64,000 bases of DNA, taken from positions 1 to 64,000 of the forward strand of contig JAZDRN010000011.1 in assembly GCA_047501485.1 (NCBI GenBank). The letters are read 5' to 3'. Position 1 is the first letter of the stretch. Each line of letters opens with the position of its first letter. Source of the stretch: Ancrocorticia sp047501485 (GTDB lineage: Bacteria > Actinomycetota > Actinomycetes > Actinomycetales > Actinomycetaceae). Under the pieces are notes generated by a model. The model made no database searches, was not told the DNA's origin, and was given only the letters and a program-made list of their open reading frames with translations. Positions 1 to 8,589 of this stretch are shown here, piece by piece. The translations under genes were made by a program, and so were the position numbers.

Positions 1-96
1 TGTGAAGGCCCCCCACAGACCATGGGGTTGATAGACCAGACGTGGACGAGAAGTAATTCTTGGAGCTGACTGGTACTAATGGCCGACCACCTCACA
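1..96 (+). rRNA. 23S rRNA, 3' end (partial)
   Basis: The window opens inside the last part of a large-subunit rRNA. The segment 'ctgactggtactaatggcc' near 66-84 is the conserved 3'-terminal region of actinobacterial 23S rRNA. The 3' boundary near 96 is estimated because the mature end is set by pairing with the 5' end, which lies outside the window. A 7-bp hairpin at 102-108/113-119 follows and is probably a processing stem in the 23S-5S spacer. Confidence 0.9.
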
Positions 97-191
97 AAAC
101 ACCACCCCCGACGGGGTGGGTCATTGTTTCGCGTCCACTCTACGATTCCTCAACACCACCCCATCACGCACGAGGGGATAGCATCCACGAG

Positions 192-314
192 TTGTGGCGG
201 TGGTCATAGCTGCAGGGAAACGCCCGGTCTCCATTCCGAACCCGGAAGCTAAGCCTGCACACGCCGATGGTACTGCACCCGCCAGGGTGTGGGAGAGTAG
301 GACACCACCGCCAC
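192..314 (+). rRNA. rrf: 5S rRNA
   Basis: The segment has the actinobacterial 5S layout: 5' 'gtggcggtgg' (194-203) pairs with 3' 'ccaccgccac' (305-314). The conserved loop 'ccgaacccggaagctaag' lies at about 237-254. It sits about 95 nt after the 23S end, as expected for the last gene of an rRNA operon. Ends are accurate to a few bases. Confidence 0.93.
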
Positions 315-323
315 CCCAACCAC

Positions 324-364
324 GAGGCCCCCCACCAGTGAACACATCACCGGTAGGGGGCCTC
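324..364 (+). terminator. rRNA operon hairpin terminator
   Basis: The 9-bp perfect stem gaggccccc (324-332) pairs with gggggcctc (356-364) across a 23-nt loop, just after 5S. There is no clear T-run, so the role as terminator rests on position and stem strength. Between 365 and 561 I see no gene. Confidence 0.55.
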
Positions 365-561
365 CGTTACACCCACACCACACACGGCAACACCACCACC
401 CAGCATAGACGGCACCGACGCCACCGAGATAGAACACCGAATGCCGATGTGCGATACATCGCCGCGGTTCTCCTCAAAGCCTTATGGAGGGTAGACTTGT
501 CCGCGGTGTCCGCTCCAGAGGGGCGGCGAAGTTTGCTCATAACTGAACCACGAGGATAGGT

Positions 562-2781
562 ATGTCAGAGGATCAGAATACGTCAGAGAATTCGGAACGC
601 CAGAAGCGTCCTTCTTCGGGGTGGCAGTCAGCATCGGACCGTGGGTCGAGCCGTCGCGATGGCGGCTACGACCGCCGCGGCGGGCGCGATTACGGCAATG
701 ATCGCCGTGGGTCCCGAGGTGGTTACGACGACCGGCGCTCCGGTGATTCCCGCGGCTATGGGCGGGACTTCGACGACCGTCGCGATCGTTCCGAGGGGCG
801 CGGCTCCCGTGATGACCGTCGTGGATACGATAATCGACGCGACTACAACGACCGCGGCTTCGATCGTCGCGATGACCGCCGTGGCGGCGACCGCAATTTC
901 CGCGACCGCGAATACGGCAACAGGCGTGATTACAGCGATCGTCGCGACAATTTCCGTGACGATCGTGGCTCCCGTGGGGGCGGTGGAGATCGTAACTTCC
1001 GCGGCCGCGATGACCGTCGTGATGGCTTTGGGTCGGATCGTCGTGATGGTGGGCGTCGATGGGAGGATCGTGGCGATCGCCGGGATAACTTCCGTTCGGA
1101 TCGTCGTGATGATCGCCGTGGTCCGCGTGAGGACCGGGGCAACCGCTTTGACAATGATCGTCGCGGTGCGCGTGATGATCGTCCCTACGGCAACGACCGT
1201 CGCCGCTGGGATGACCGCTCGGACCGTCGTGATGGCGGCAGGGACCGTGACCGTAACTTCCGTGATCGCGGACGCGACGACGACCGCGGCTTCGATCGTC
1301 GCGATGACCGCCGTGGCGGCGACCGCAATTTCCGCGACCGCGAATACGGCAACAGGCGTGATTACAGCGATCGTCGCGACAATTTCCGTGACGATCGTGG
1401 CTCCCGTGGGGGCGGTGGAGATCGTAACTTCCGCGGCCGCGATGACCGTCGTGATGGCTTTGGGTCGGATCGTCGTGATGGTGGGCGTCGATGGGAGGAT
1501 CGTGGCGATCGCCGGGATAACTTCCGTTCGGATCGTCGTGATGATCGCCGTGGTCCGCGTGAGGACCGGGGCAACCGCTTTGACAATGATCGTCGCGGTG
1601 CGCGTGATGATCGTCCCTACGGCAACGACCGTCGCCGCTGGGATGACCGCTCGGACCGTCGTGATGGCGGCAGGGACCGTGACCGTAACTTCCGTGATCG
1701 CGGACGCGACGACGACCGCCGCGGCCGTTCATTCGATTCACGCGACCGCGATGGCCGCAATGATCGCTTCGAAGATCGCGGACGTGGTGCCGGTGGGCGG
1801 GATCCCTTCGTGCCGGAGACCATCTCCGCCAGCGATTTGGACAAGGAGTCGCGTAGCCGCCTAATGAGCCTCAGCCGCATCAACGCTGAGAACGTCGCCC
1901 GCCACCTGGTCTATGCAGGCACGATGATGGACGAGAACCCGGAAGTTGCCTACGAGCACGCGCAGGCGGCCTACCGCCACGCGGCCCGCATCGATATCGT
2001 GCGCGAGGCCCTCGGCCTGGCCGCCTACGTCACCGGCCGATACAGCGAGGCGCTACGTGAGCTGCGCACCTATCGCCGCATGACAGACGATTACACGCAT
2101 GTAGCAATCGAGGCAGACTCGGAGCGCGGGCTGGGACGTCCGGAGAAGGCACTTTCCTTCATCGCAGAGGTTCCGATGAAGAAGTTGGACCGCGACGCTC
2201 AGATCGAGCTTGCGTTGGTCACTTCTGGAGCGCGGGCCGATGCCGGTGACTCGGAGGGCGGCCTGGCCGTTCTTGAGAAGATCAATCCGGAGAGTCTCGA
2301 GGAGAGCCTGCGGGCGCGCTTCGAGCTCATTCGGGCGGACCGCCTGGAGGAACTTGATCGTCTCGACGAGGCCAATGAAATTCGTCAGGGCTGGGAACCG
2401 GTTTTCGCGGCTGAGGGCGAGGTCGCCCTGTACGAGGACGAGAACGAGGAAGGCGAGGAGTTTGAGGATCTGACCGACGAACCGGCGGAAGACGCCGACG
2501 AGTCGCTGGAAGATCTCGCCGCGGTGGGGTCCGACGTCGAGGATGAAGCCGACGTGGACGACCTCGATGAGGGCAGCGAGGACGATCCGGAGAACGTCTC
2601 ATCCGACGAGGTCTTGGATGAGGGCGATACCTTGGATGAGGGCGAGTCGAATACCGAAGACGACGACTTCTACGACGTCGAAGTCGAGTCAGAGGATCTA
2701 GAGGCTGAGTTCGAGGACGCGGCCGATGAGCTGCTCGATGATCCGAAGCCGGAGACGGACGACGACCAGGAACTAGCGTAA
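562..2781 (+). CDS. RDDR-repeat, TPR-like, acidic-tailed protein (Rv1691-type)
   Basis: This 739-residue protein has three zones. Residues 20-410 are low complexity and almost entirely Arg, Asp and Gly with scattered Tyr, Phe and Trp (RDDRRG, RNFRDR). Residues 415-620 are a helical TPR-like domain (AYEHAQAAYRHAAR, GRYSEALRELRTYRR). Residues 620-739 are strongly acidic. The TPR-like domain and position upstream of a HAD phosphatase and tlyA match the Rv1691 family, often labelled 'primosomal protein' in actinobacteria without proof. The RGG-like zone suggests RNA binding or condensate formation, which is inference. An in-frame 432-bp duplication (residues about 96-239 and 240-383) makes it unusually long. 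The ATG at 562 follows GAGGATAGG. Confidence 0.85.
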   Translation: MSEDQNTSENSERQKRPSSGWQSASDRGSSRRDGGYDRRGGRDYGNDRRGSRGGYDDRRSGDSRGYGRDFDDRRDRSEGRGSRDDRRGYDNRRDYNDRGFDRRDDRRGGDRNFRDREYGNRRDYSDRRDNFRDDRGSRGGGGDRNFRGRDDRRDGFGSDRRDGGRRWEDRGDRRDNFRSDRRDDRRGPREDRGNRFDNDRRGARDDRPYGNDRRRWDDRSDRRDGGRDRDRNFRDRGRDDDRGFDRRDDRRGGDRNFRDREYGNRRDYSDRRDNFRDDRGSRGGGGDRNFRGRDDRRDGFGSDRRDGGRRWEDRGDRRDNFRSDRRDDRRGPREDRGNRFDNDRRGARDDRPYGNDRRRWDDRSDRRDGGRDRDRNFRDRGRDDDRRGRSFDSRDRDGRNDRFEDRGRGAGGRDPFVPETISASDLDKESRSRLMSLSRINAENVARHLVYAGTMMDENPEVAYEHAQAAYRHAARIDIVREALGLAAYVTGRYSEALRELRTYRRMTDDYTHVAIEADSERGLGRPEKALSFIAEVPMKKLDRDAQIELALVTSGARADAGDSEGGLAVLEKINPESLEESLRARFELIRADRLEELDRLDEANEIRQGWEPVFAAEGEVALYEDENEEGEEFEDLTDEPAEDADESLEDLAAVGSDVEDEADVDDLDEGSEDDPENVSSDEVLDEGDTLDEGESNTEDDDFYDVEVESEDLEAEFEDAADELLDDPKPETDDDQELA
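848..1719 (+). repeat. 432-bp perfect in-frame tandem duplication
   Basis: Bases 848-1287 and 1280-1719 read identically, giving two abutting 432-bp units (144 codons each) plus an 8-bp shared junction. The two units give identical translations in every frame I compared on both strands, so identity is at the nucleotide level. The match stops at 847 versus 1279 and at 1288 versus 1720. Perfect identity over low-complexity sequence points to a very recent duplication or an assembly artefact. Confidence 0.93.
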
Positions 2782-2792
2782 GGAATCGACAC

Positions 2793-3803
2793 ATGGAAGA
2801 GACGCTGGTCAGCCGGTTCGATGTAGGGCTTTTCGACCTGGACGGCGTGTGCTACCTCGGTAACGAGGCGGTGGAGTACGCTCCGGAATCCATCCAGAAG
2901 GCGATCGCCGACGGCATGCGCCAGGCCTATGTCACCAACAACGCGTCGCGCGCTCCGAAGGAGGTCGCCCAGCAGTTGGTTGCGCTGGGGATCCCCGCCA
3001 CTGAGGAGACCGTGGTGAATTCCGCCCAGGTGGGGGCGCGCATGTTGCGCCAGCATGTCGAGGAGGGCGCAAAGGTTCTGGTGCTGGGCGCTCAGGCGTT
3101 GCGGGACGAGGTGCGCAAGGTGGGCCTCGTCGTCGTCGAATCCGCCGACGACGAGCCGGCCGCCGTCATCCAGGGGTTCGATCCGAACACCTGTTGGGCG
3201 GCTCTCAGCGAGGCGGCTCTGGCGATCCGGGCGGGCGCGCTGTATATCGCGACGAACCTGGACAAGACGATTCCGCGCGAACGCGGACTGATGGTCGGGA
3301 ACGGCTCGATGGTGCTGGCAGTCTCGAATTCGACGGGTGTGACTCCGCTATCGGCGGGCAAGCCGGAACCGGAGATCTTCCGTAACGCTGCCGAGATGCT
3401 GCAGGCGCAGCGTCCCTTCGCTATCGGTGACAATTTGGACACCGACATCCAGGGCGCGGTCGCAGCACGGATTCCCGTGCTGCACGTGCTGACGGGTTTG
3501 GCCACCGCGCGGGACATTTGCCTGGCTCCGGCGACCCACCGTCCGGATTTCCTTGCCGATGATCTGCGAGCCCTGCACGAGCCATATCCCACGGTCGAGA
3601 CCGATGGCGATTGGTTCGCGGTGCGTGGGGCGCGGTGCCGTTGGAACGGCACCGGCTTCGAGTTCGGTGAGGGATCCCTCGAGGGTCCAATGGACCTGGA
3701 TTCCTACCGGGCGTTGGCTCATGCCGCCTGGCAGGCTGCCGATTCCGGAGTCTCCGCACTGGTTCTGGCAGAGTCTCTTCCGGAACTGTCGGTTAGGCGC
3801 TGA
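2793..3803 (+). CDS. HAD-IIA family sugar/glycerol phosphatase (NagD-like)
   Basis: The 336-residue protein carries the HAD motifs: DLDGVCYLG (motif I, about residue 11), TNNAS (motif II, about 50), KPEPEIF (Lys motif) and IGDNLDTDI (motif IV). It belongs to the HAD-IIA/NagD class. The orthologue by position, Rv1692, is a glycerol-3-phosphate phosphatase, so a role in lipid or polyol phosphate turnover is likely but not proven here. The start ATG at 2793 follows AAGGAA and lies 11 nt after the preceding gene, suggesting cotranscription. Confidence 0.9.
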   Translation: MEETLVSRFDVGLFDLDGVCYLGNEAVEYAPESIQKAIADGMRQAYVTNNASRAPKEVAQQLVALGIPATEETVVNSAQVGARMLRQHVEEGAKVLVLGAQALRDEVRKVGLVVVESADDEPAAVIQGFDPNTCWAALSEAALAIRAGALYIATNLDKTIPRERGLMVGNGSMVLAVSNSTGVTPLSAGKPEPEIFRNAAEMLQAQRPFAIGDNLDTDIQGAVAARIPVLHVLTGLATARDICLAPATHRPDFLADDLRALHEPYPTVETDGDWFAVRGARCRWNGTGFEFGEGSLEGPMDLDSYRALAHAAWQAADSGVSALVLAESLPELSVRR

Positions 3804-3830
3804 ATGCTGCGGCATTGATATAGTAATCGC

Positions 3831-3977
3831 ATGAGTGACACACCGGCGCCACGGCCTCCTCTCGATCCTCAGTCCGCCTTAGCGGGGCTCGAGGAGCAGG
3901 ATACGGATGAACAGATCCGTACCCTGGACGAGATGCTCGAAGAGCTGTCGCGCCGGTTGTCCCGTGCTCAGGGCTAG
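3831..3977 (+). CDS. Small conserved-position protein, 48 aa (Rv1693-like place)
   Basis: A 48-codon frame starts at ATG 3831 and ends TAG 3975-3977. It begins MSDTPAPRPPLD and ends in a charged helix (DEMLEELSRRLSRAQG). It fills the slot held by a similarly tiny gene (Rv1693) between the HAD phosphatase and tlyA in mycobacteria. The hexamer TATAGT (3819-3824), preceded by TG, lies 6 nt upstream of the ATG, so the mRNA is probably leaderless. Function is unknown. Confidence 0.65.
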   Translation: MSDTPAPRPPLDPQSALAGLEEQDTDEQIRTLDEMLEELSRRLSRAQG

Positions 3978-3994
3978 TTGAGCGGGAGAACAAG

Positions 3995-4843
3995 GTGGCG
4001 CGTCTTATCAGAGTTGACGCCGAGTTGGTGCGCCGGCAACTGGCCCGGTCCCGTCAGCAGGCCGGTGAACTCATCGCCGAAGGACTGGTTTTGCTGGACG
4101 GGGAAGTGGTGCGCAAACCAGCGCGTCAAATGAACCCGGCACAGGCGCTGCTGGTGACGGAGTCCCGGAAGGATGACTACGTCTCGCGCGGCGCTCATAA
4201 GCTCATCGGCGCATTGGACAGGCTGGGAGATGCCGCCCCCCAGATGGAGGGCCGCCGCTGCCTCGACGCCGGTGCTTCCACCGGAGGCTTCACGGATGTG
4301 CTGCTGCGCAGGGGAGCGAGTCATGTGGTGGCTGTCGACGTGGGTTACGGCCAGATCGCCTGGCGATTGCGGGAGGATCCACGGGTCACGGTTATCGAGC
4401 GCACCAACGTGCGCACGCTGGATCCATCCGTGGTCTCCCCGCCCCCGCAGCTCGTGGTGGGGGATCTCTCCTTTATCTCGCTGACCTTGGTCATCCCGCC
4501 GTTGGTCGCCGCGGCTGCGGCCGACGCCGACTTCCTCCTGATGGTCAAACCGCAGTTCGAAGTGGGCAGGGAACAGCTGGGGCATGGCGGAGTCGTCCGA
4601 GACCCGTCCCTGCATGCCTCGGCGGTCGCAGAGGTGGCGCGTTCGGCCCGCGCCTCAGGCCTGGCCATATGTGCCGTGGCCGCGTCCCCGCTGCCGGGGC
4701 CGGCGGGCAATGTAGAGTATTTCTTGCACATGAAAGCGGGAGTTCCGGGCCTGCAAGGCGAGGAACTCGAGGAAGCCATTTGGCGTGCAATCGATGAAGG
4801 ACCCGCGGGCGGATCTGCGCCCACCGGGCAGAAGGCGGAATAA
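3995..4843 (+). CDS. tlyA: TlyA rRNA 2'-O-methyltransferase
   Basis: The 282-residue protein has an N-terminal S4-like RNA-binding domain (RIRVDAELV-type, residues 1-60). A FtsJ/RrmJ-type methyltransferase fold follows, with the SAM-binding segment LDAGASTGGFTDVLLRRGA at about residues 89-107. TlyA methylates 2'-hydroxyls of 16S and 23S rRNA cytidines and in mycobacteria confers capreomycin sensitivity. The GTG start at 3995 follows GGGAG. It is followed after 3 nt by nadK, the conserved order. Confidence 0.94.
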   Translation: MARLIRVDAELVRRQLARSRQQAGELIAEGLVLLDGEVVRKPARQMNPAQALLVTESRKDDYVSRGAHKLIGALDRLGDAAPQMEGRRCLDAGASTGGFTDVLLRRGASHVVAVDVGYGQIAWRLREDPRVTVIERTNVRTLDPSVVSPPPQLVVGDLSFISLTLVIPPLVAAAAADADFLLMVKPQFEVGREQLGHGGVVRDPSLHASAVAEVARSARASGLAICAVAASPLPGPAGNVEYFLHMKAGVPGLQGEELEEAIWRAIDEGPAGGSAPTGQKAE

Positions 4844-4846
4844 ACC

Positions 4847-5689
4847 ATGGCTCGCAAAGTCGTGCTGGTCTCTCATCCCGAAAGGCCCGATGCCGCCGTG
4901 ACGGTCAACGCGGTTGCGAAGCATCTGACCGATCTGGGTATCGATGTCGTCCAGTCCTACAGCCCGGAGGCGTTGGAGGGGGCGGAACTCATCCTCGTGA
5001 TCGGGGGCGATGGGACGATCCTGCGCGCCGCGGAATTCGGCCGCCCGGCAGGCATTCCTATCCTGGGCATCAACTACGGACACGTCGGTTTCCTCTCGGA
5101 GGCGGATCCCGACGACGTCCCGCTGGTGATCCAACAGATCGCTTCGGGCGCATGGCAGATCAACTCGCGGATGACGATCGATGTCACGGTCTCTCGTCCG
5201 GACGGGACGGTGTCGCGCAGTTGGGCCCTCAACGACGCGGCCATCGAGAAGGACGAACACTCCCTTATGTTCGAGGCCTCGATCGGTGTGGACGCCCGCG
5301 AGCTTTCCTCGTTCAAGGTCGACACGGTGGTGTTCTCCACCGCCACCGGGTCGACGGCATATAATTTCTCGGCGGGTGGCCCCGTGGTGTGGCCGAACGT
5401 CGAGTGCATGGTCCTCACTCCCATTGCGGCGCACGCGCTGTTCACCCGCCCACTCGTGGTGGGCCCGGACTCGACGCTGGAGCTGCATGTCCTGAGTGAT
5501 GACGCGCGAGTATGGTGTGATGGTCGGCGAATGATGTCCGCGCCGGAGGGCTCGGTGGTCACGGCCGTCAAGGGAGACAAGCCCGTCCTGCTCGCGCGTC
5601 TGAACGACTCGCCGTTCTCGGGACGCCTCGTCACAAAGTTCCGGTTGCCTGTGAAAGGCTGGAGGACGGCAGCCGATCAAGGGAGGTAA
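4847..5689 (+). CDS. nadK: NAD kinase
   Basis: The 280-residue protein phosphorylates NAD to NADP. The family signature GGDGTILRAAEF (about residues 51-62) contains the catalytic GGDG. GINYGHVGFLSEA, the NE/D-type segment LNDAAIEKDEHS and ATGSTAYNFSAGGP complete the substrate site. It sits in the tlyA-nadK-recN order of actinobacteria and lies 2 nt ahead of recN. Length is normal. Confidence 0.95.
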   Translation: MARKVVLVSHPERPDAAVTVNAVAKHLTDLGIDVVQSYSPEALEGAELILVIGGDGTILRAAEFGRPAGIPILGINYGHVGFLSEADPDDVPLVIQQIASGAWQINSRMTIDVTVSRPDGTVSRSWALNDAAIEKDEHSLMFEASIGVDARELSSFKVDTVVFSTATGSTAYNFSAGGPVVWPNVECMVLTPIAAHALFTRPLVVGPDSTLELHVLSDDARVWCDGRRMMSAPEGSVVTAVKGDKPVLLARLNDSPFSGRLVTKFRLPVKGWRTAADQGR

Positions 5690-5691
5690 GC

Positions 5692-7392
5692 GTGATTGAG
5701 CAGGTTCGCATCTCGAACCTCGGTGTCATCGAGGAGGCGGAACTCAATCTCGGCCCCGGCCTGACGGCCTTGACGGGTGAGACAGGGGCGGGTAAGACGA
5801 TGGCCGTCACCTCGCTGCAACTGCTGCTCGGTGCGAAGGCGGACGCCACGAAGGTCCGGCGTGGAGCCTCTGGAGCGGTGGTCGAGGGTCTTTTCACCGT
5901 CTCTGCCGCTTCCCCGGTCTTGGAGCGCATCACGGAGGCGGGAGGAACCTTCGATGTCGACGACGGCGTCGCCGCGGTTCTCGTGGCTCGTCACGTTCCG
6001 GCTTCTGGCCGGTCGCGATCCTATATCGGAGGTCGTTCGGTTCCCACCTCCGTGCTCAGCGAGATCGCCGGGGATCTTGTCACGGTGCACGGACAGTCCG
6101 ATCAGCTCAGGCTGGCGACCCCCGCCCAACAGCGCTCGGCGCTCGACCGCTTCGGCGGAGAGGCCATAGCCAAAGGTCTGGAGCGTTGGCGCAAGGCATG
6201 GGACGGTTTCAGCCGTGCGCAGGAGGACCTGCGGGCATTCGAAGCCCAGGCGAAGGATGCCGCGCGTTCCCGGTTGGCCTATGAGGCGCTGCTCGCAAAG
6301 GTCGACGAGGTAAACCCGGAGGCCGGGGAGGAGGAAGAGCTCCGCAGGCAGGCCCAGCTTCTGGAGAACACCGAAGTCCGCTACGCGGGATTCTCGGGAG
6401 CCGCGGCGTATCTCTCAGGCTCGGACTCCGTGGAGGACACGGCGCTGTCGGCCATCGCTGCCGCTCGGCGCGCACTTGACGAGATCGCGGATGACCCGGA
6501 TGTCGATGAGCTCGTGGAGCGACTCGATGGTGTGGAAGCCGAGCTCTCGGATATCGCGAATGCTCTGGCGGATCTGGCCGCACACACCGAGGCGGACCCG
6601 GAGCGCCTCTCGGAGATCTATTCTCGCCGCCAGGCCCTACGAGGGCTGCGCAAGGATCTGGGGATGGATCTGGACGATGCGCGCGCCGCCGCCGATGAGG
6701 CGCGCGCCGCCCTCGCCGAACTCGGTGATCCGGAGGGAACACGCGAGCGGCTGGAGAAACGACTGCGGGAGGCCCAGGCCGATCTCGACGAGGCGGGGGA
6801 GGCCCTCCACGCCGAGCGTTCCAAGGCGGCCCGTGCACTGGGCGCGCTCATCATGAAAGAACTGCCGGAGCTGGCCCTGCCGGATGCGACGTTCGATATA
6901 GAGGTGACCCCCGGGGCTGCTCCCGGCACACACGGTTCGGATGCCGTCTCCTTCCGGTTGGCATCGCACCGTGGCGCTCCTCTGGCTCCCATCGGCAAAA
7001 GCGCCTCGGGAGGCGAACTCTCGCGCGTGATGCTGGCGGTAGAGGTCTCACTGGCCTCCGGACAGCATGAAAAGGACCACACTTTCCTCTTCGACGAGGT
7101 CGACGCGGGGGTAGGCGGTCGTGCCGCCCTCGCGGTTGGACGCAGGCTGGCGGAACTCGCCACGACGTGTCAGGTGCTGGTAGTGACGCATTTGGCGCAG
7201 GTGGCCGCATACGCAGGTACTCAGGCCGTCGTCGTCAAGGAACTGAACGAGAGATCCGCGGTGACCGATGTGGTCCCCGTCTCCGGCGAGGACCGGCTCT
7301 CCGAACTGGCGCGGATGCTCTCCGGCCAGGATTCGCAGGCGGCACGCGCCCACGCCGCTGAACTGCTTTCCTCCGCCGATATGGCACCATGA
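5692..7392 (+). CDS. recN: DNA repair ATPase RecN
   Basis: This 566-residue SMC-like protein acts in double-strand break repair. Walker A is GETGAGKT (about residues 30-37), followed by VHGQSDQLRL. A long Ala/Glu/Arg-rich coiled coil spans roughly residues 165-385. The C-terminal ABC signature is GKSASGGELSRVMLA and the Walker B is FLFDEVDAGVGG. The GTG start at 5692 follows AGGGAGG in the end of nadK. No SOS box is obvious because the gene is embedded in the operon. Confidence 0.94.
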   Translation: MIEQVRISNLGVIEEAELNLGPGLTALTGETGAGKTMAVTSLQLLLGAKADATKVRRGASGAVVEGLFTVSAASPVLERITEAGGTFDVDDGVAAVLVARHVPASGRSRSYIGGRSVPTSVLSEIAGDLVTVHGQSDQLRLATPAQQRSALDRFGGEAIAKGLERWRKAWDGFSRAQEDLRAFEAQAKDAARSRLAYEALLAKVDEVNPEAGEEEELRRQAQLLENTEVRYAGFSGAAAYLSGSDSVEDTALSAIAAARRALDEIADDPDVDELVERLDGVEAELSDIANALADLAAHTEADPERLSEIYSRRQALRGLRKDLGMDLDDARAAADEARAALAELGDPEGTRERLEKRLREAQADLDEAGEALHAERSKAARALGALIMKELPELALPDATFDIEVTPGAAPGTHGSDAVSFRLASHRGAPLAPIGKSASGGELSRVMLAVEVSLASGQHEKDHTFLFDEVDAGVGGRAALAVGRRLAELATTCQVLVVTHLAQVAAYAGTQAVVVKELNERSAVTDVVPVSGEDRLSELARMLSGQDSQAARAHAAELLSSADMAP

Positions 7393-7396
7393 AACC

Positions 7397-8575
7397 GTGG
7401 CATTTCGTTTCGTCCGCAAGAAGGACACACCTGAAGCCGGGAAGCTAGCGGGGCTTGCCCGGGTCGACCCGCGCACCAAGAACCTGACAAAGCGTCTGGA
7501 GCCGGGCGATATCGCGGTGATCAATCACAGCGACATCGACAGAGTCTCGGCCGAAGCCCTGGTGGAATGCAAGCCGGCCGCTGTGCTCAACGCCGCCAAG
7601 TCGACCTCCGGACGCTACCCGAACCTCGGGCCCGGCATCCTGGAGATAGCGGGGATTCCCCTCATCGACGACCTCGGCAGCGAGATCATGGATGTCAGCG
7701 AGGGCGAGATCTTGCGCGTCGAGGACGACGGCACGGTCTATCGCGGGGATGAGCTGGTGGCCGAGGGCGTCGTGCAGACCGCCGAGAGCATCGCCGCCGA
7801 TCAAGAGGCTGCCCGCGCCGGGATGAGTATTCAGCTCAAGGCCTTCGCCACCAACACCATGGAGTACGTCGAGAAGGAACAGGATCTGATCTTCGACGGC
7901 GTCGGCGTTCCGGATGTCGCCACGGATTTCGAGGGGCGCCACGTCCTCGTCGTCGTGCGCGGATATCGCTACAAGGAGGATCTGGCCGCTCTGCGTCCCT
8001 ATATCCGCGAGTACAAACCGATCATGATCGGGGTCGACGGCGGAGCGGACGCCATTCTGGAGGAGGGCCTCCCGCTGCACATGATCGTGGGCGACATGGA
8101 CTCGGTCTCCGACAGGGCGCTGAAATCGGGCGCCGAGATCGTCGTTCATGCCTACCGCGATGGGCGCGCTCCCGGCAAGAAGCGGGTGGAGGATCTGGGT
8201 GTGGGGCACGTCGTGTTCCCGTGCACCGGCACCTCCGAGGATGTCGCCATGCTGCTGGCGGACGACAAGGGCGCCAAGCTGATCGTTGCGGTCGGGACGC
8301 ACAACACGCTCATCGAGTTCCTCGACAAGGGACGCTCGGGAATGGCCTCGACCTTCCTCACCCGGCTCTCCGTGGGCAGTAGGCTCATCGACGCCAAGGG
8401 CGTCTCACAGCTCTACCGTTCCCGGATATCGAACTGGCAGATCTTCTTCCTCATCCTGGCAGGATGCGTGGCCATAGGCGCCGCTCTCGCCTCAACGGCT
8501 GCCGGGCAGGCTTTCTTCGGATTGACCTCCGCCTGGTTCGGTGACGTCATCCACTGGTTCGCGAATCTCTTCTGA
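7397..8575 (+). CDS. steA: SteA-like cytokinetic ring protein
   Basis: The 392-residue protein resembles Rv1697/SteA: N-terminal RVDPRTKNLTKRLEPGDIAVI, a thiamin-pyrophosphokinase-like fold (GVDGGADAILEEG, VGDMDSVSD), and one C-terminal membrane helix (about residues 345-370). In Corynebacterium SteA works with SteB in septal cell separation through the RipC-FtsEX pathway. I place the start at GTG 7397, four bases after the recN stop, because family members begin just ahead of the RVDxRTKxL motif. No clear Shine-Dalgarno is visible. Translational coupling to recN is plausible. Confidence 0.88.
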   Translation: MAFRFVRKKDTPEAGKLAGLARVDPRTKNLTKRLEPGDIAVINHSDIDRVSAEALVECKPAAVLNAAKSTSGRYPNLGPGILEIAGIPLIDDLGSEIMDVSEGEILRVEDDGTVYRGDELVAEGVVQTAESIAADQEAARAGMSIQLKAFATNTMEYVEKEQDLIFDGVGVPDVATDFEGRHVLVVVRGYRYKEDLAALRPYIREYKPIMIGVDGGADAILEEGLPLHMIVGDMDSVSDRALKSGAEIVVHAYRDGRAPGKKRVEDLGVGHVVFPCTGTSEDVAMLLADDKGAKLIVAVGTHNTLIEFLDKGRSGMASTFLTRLSVGSRLIDAKGVSQLYRSRISNWQIFFLILAGCVAIGAALASTAAGQAFFGLTSAWFGDVIHWFANLF

Positions 8576-8589
8576 CGCAAAGGCAGATA

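Noticed and set aside
194..559. A 121-codon frame starting in the 5S gene
   Set aside because: It runs through 5S rRNA and its terminator, so it is not coding.
482..1864. Long open frames on the minus strand and in a second plus frame across the RDDR region
   Set aside because: They are shadows of the biased Arg/Asp codons. Their products are monotone (His/Asp/Arg or Ala/Val/Thr) and they copy the duplication.
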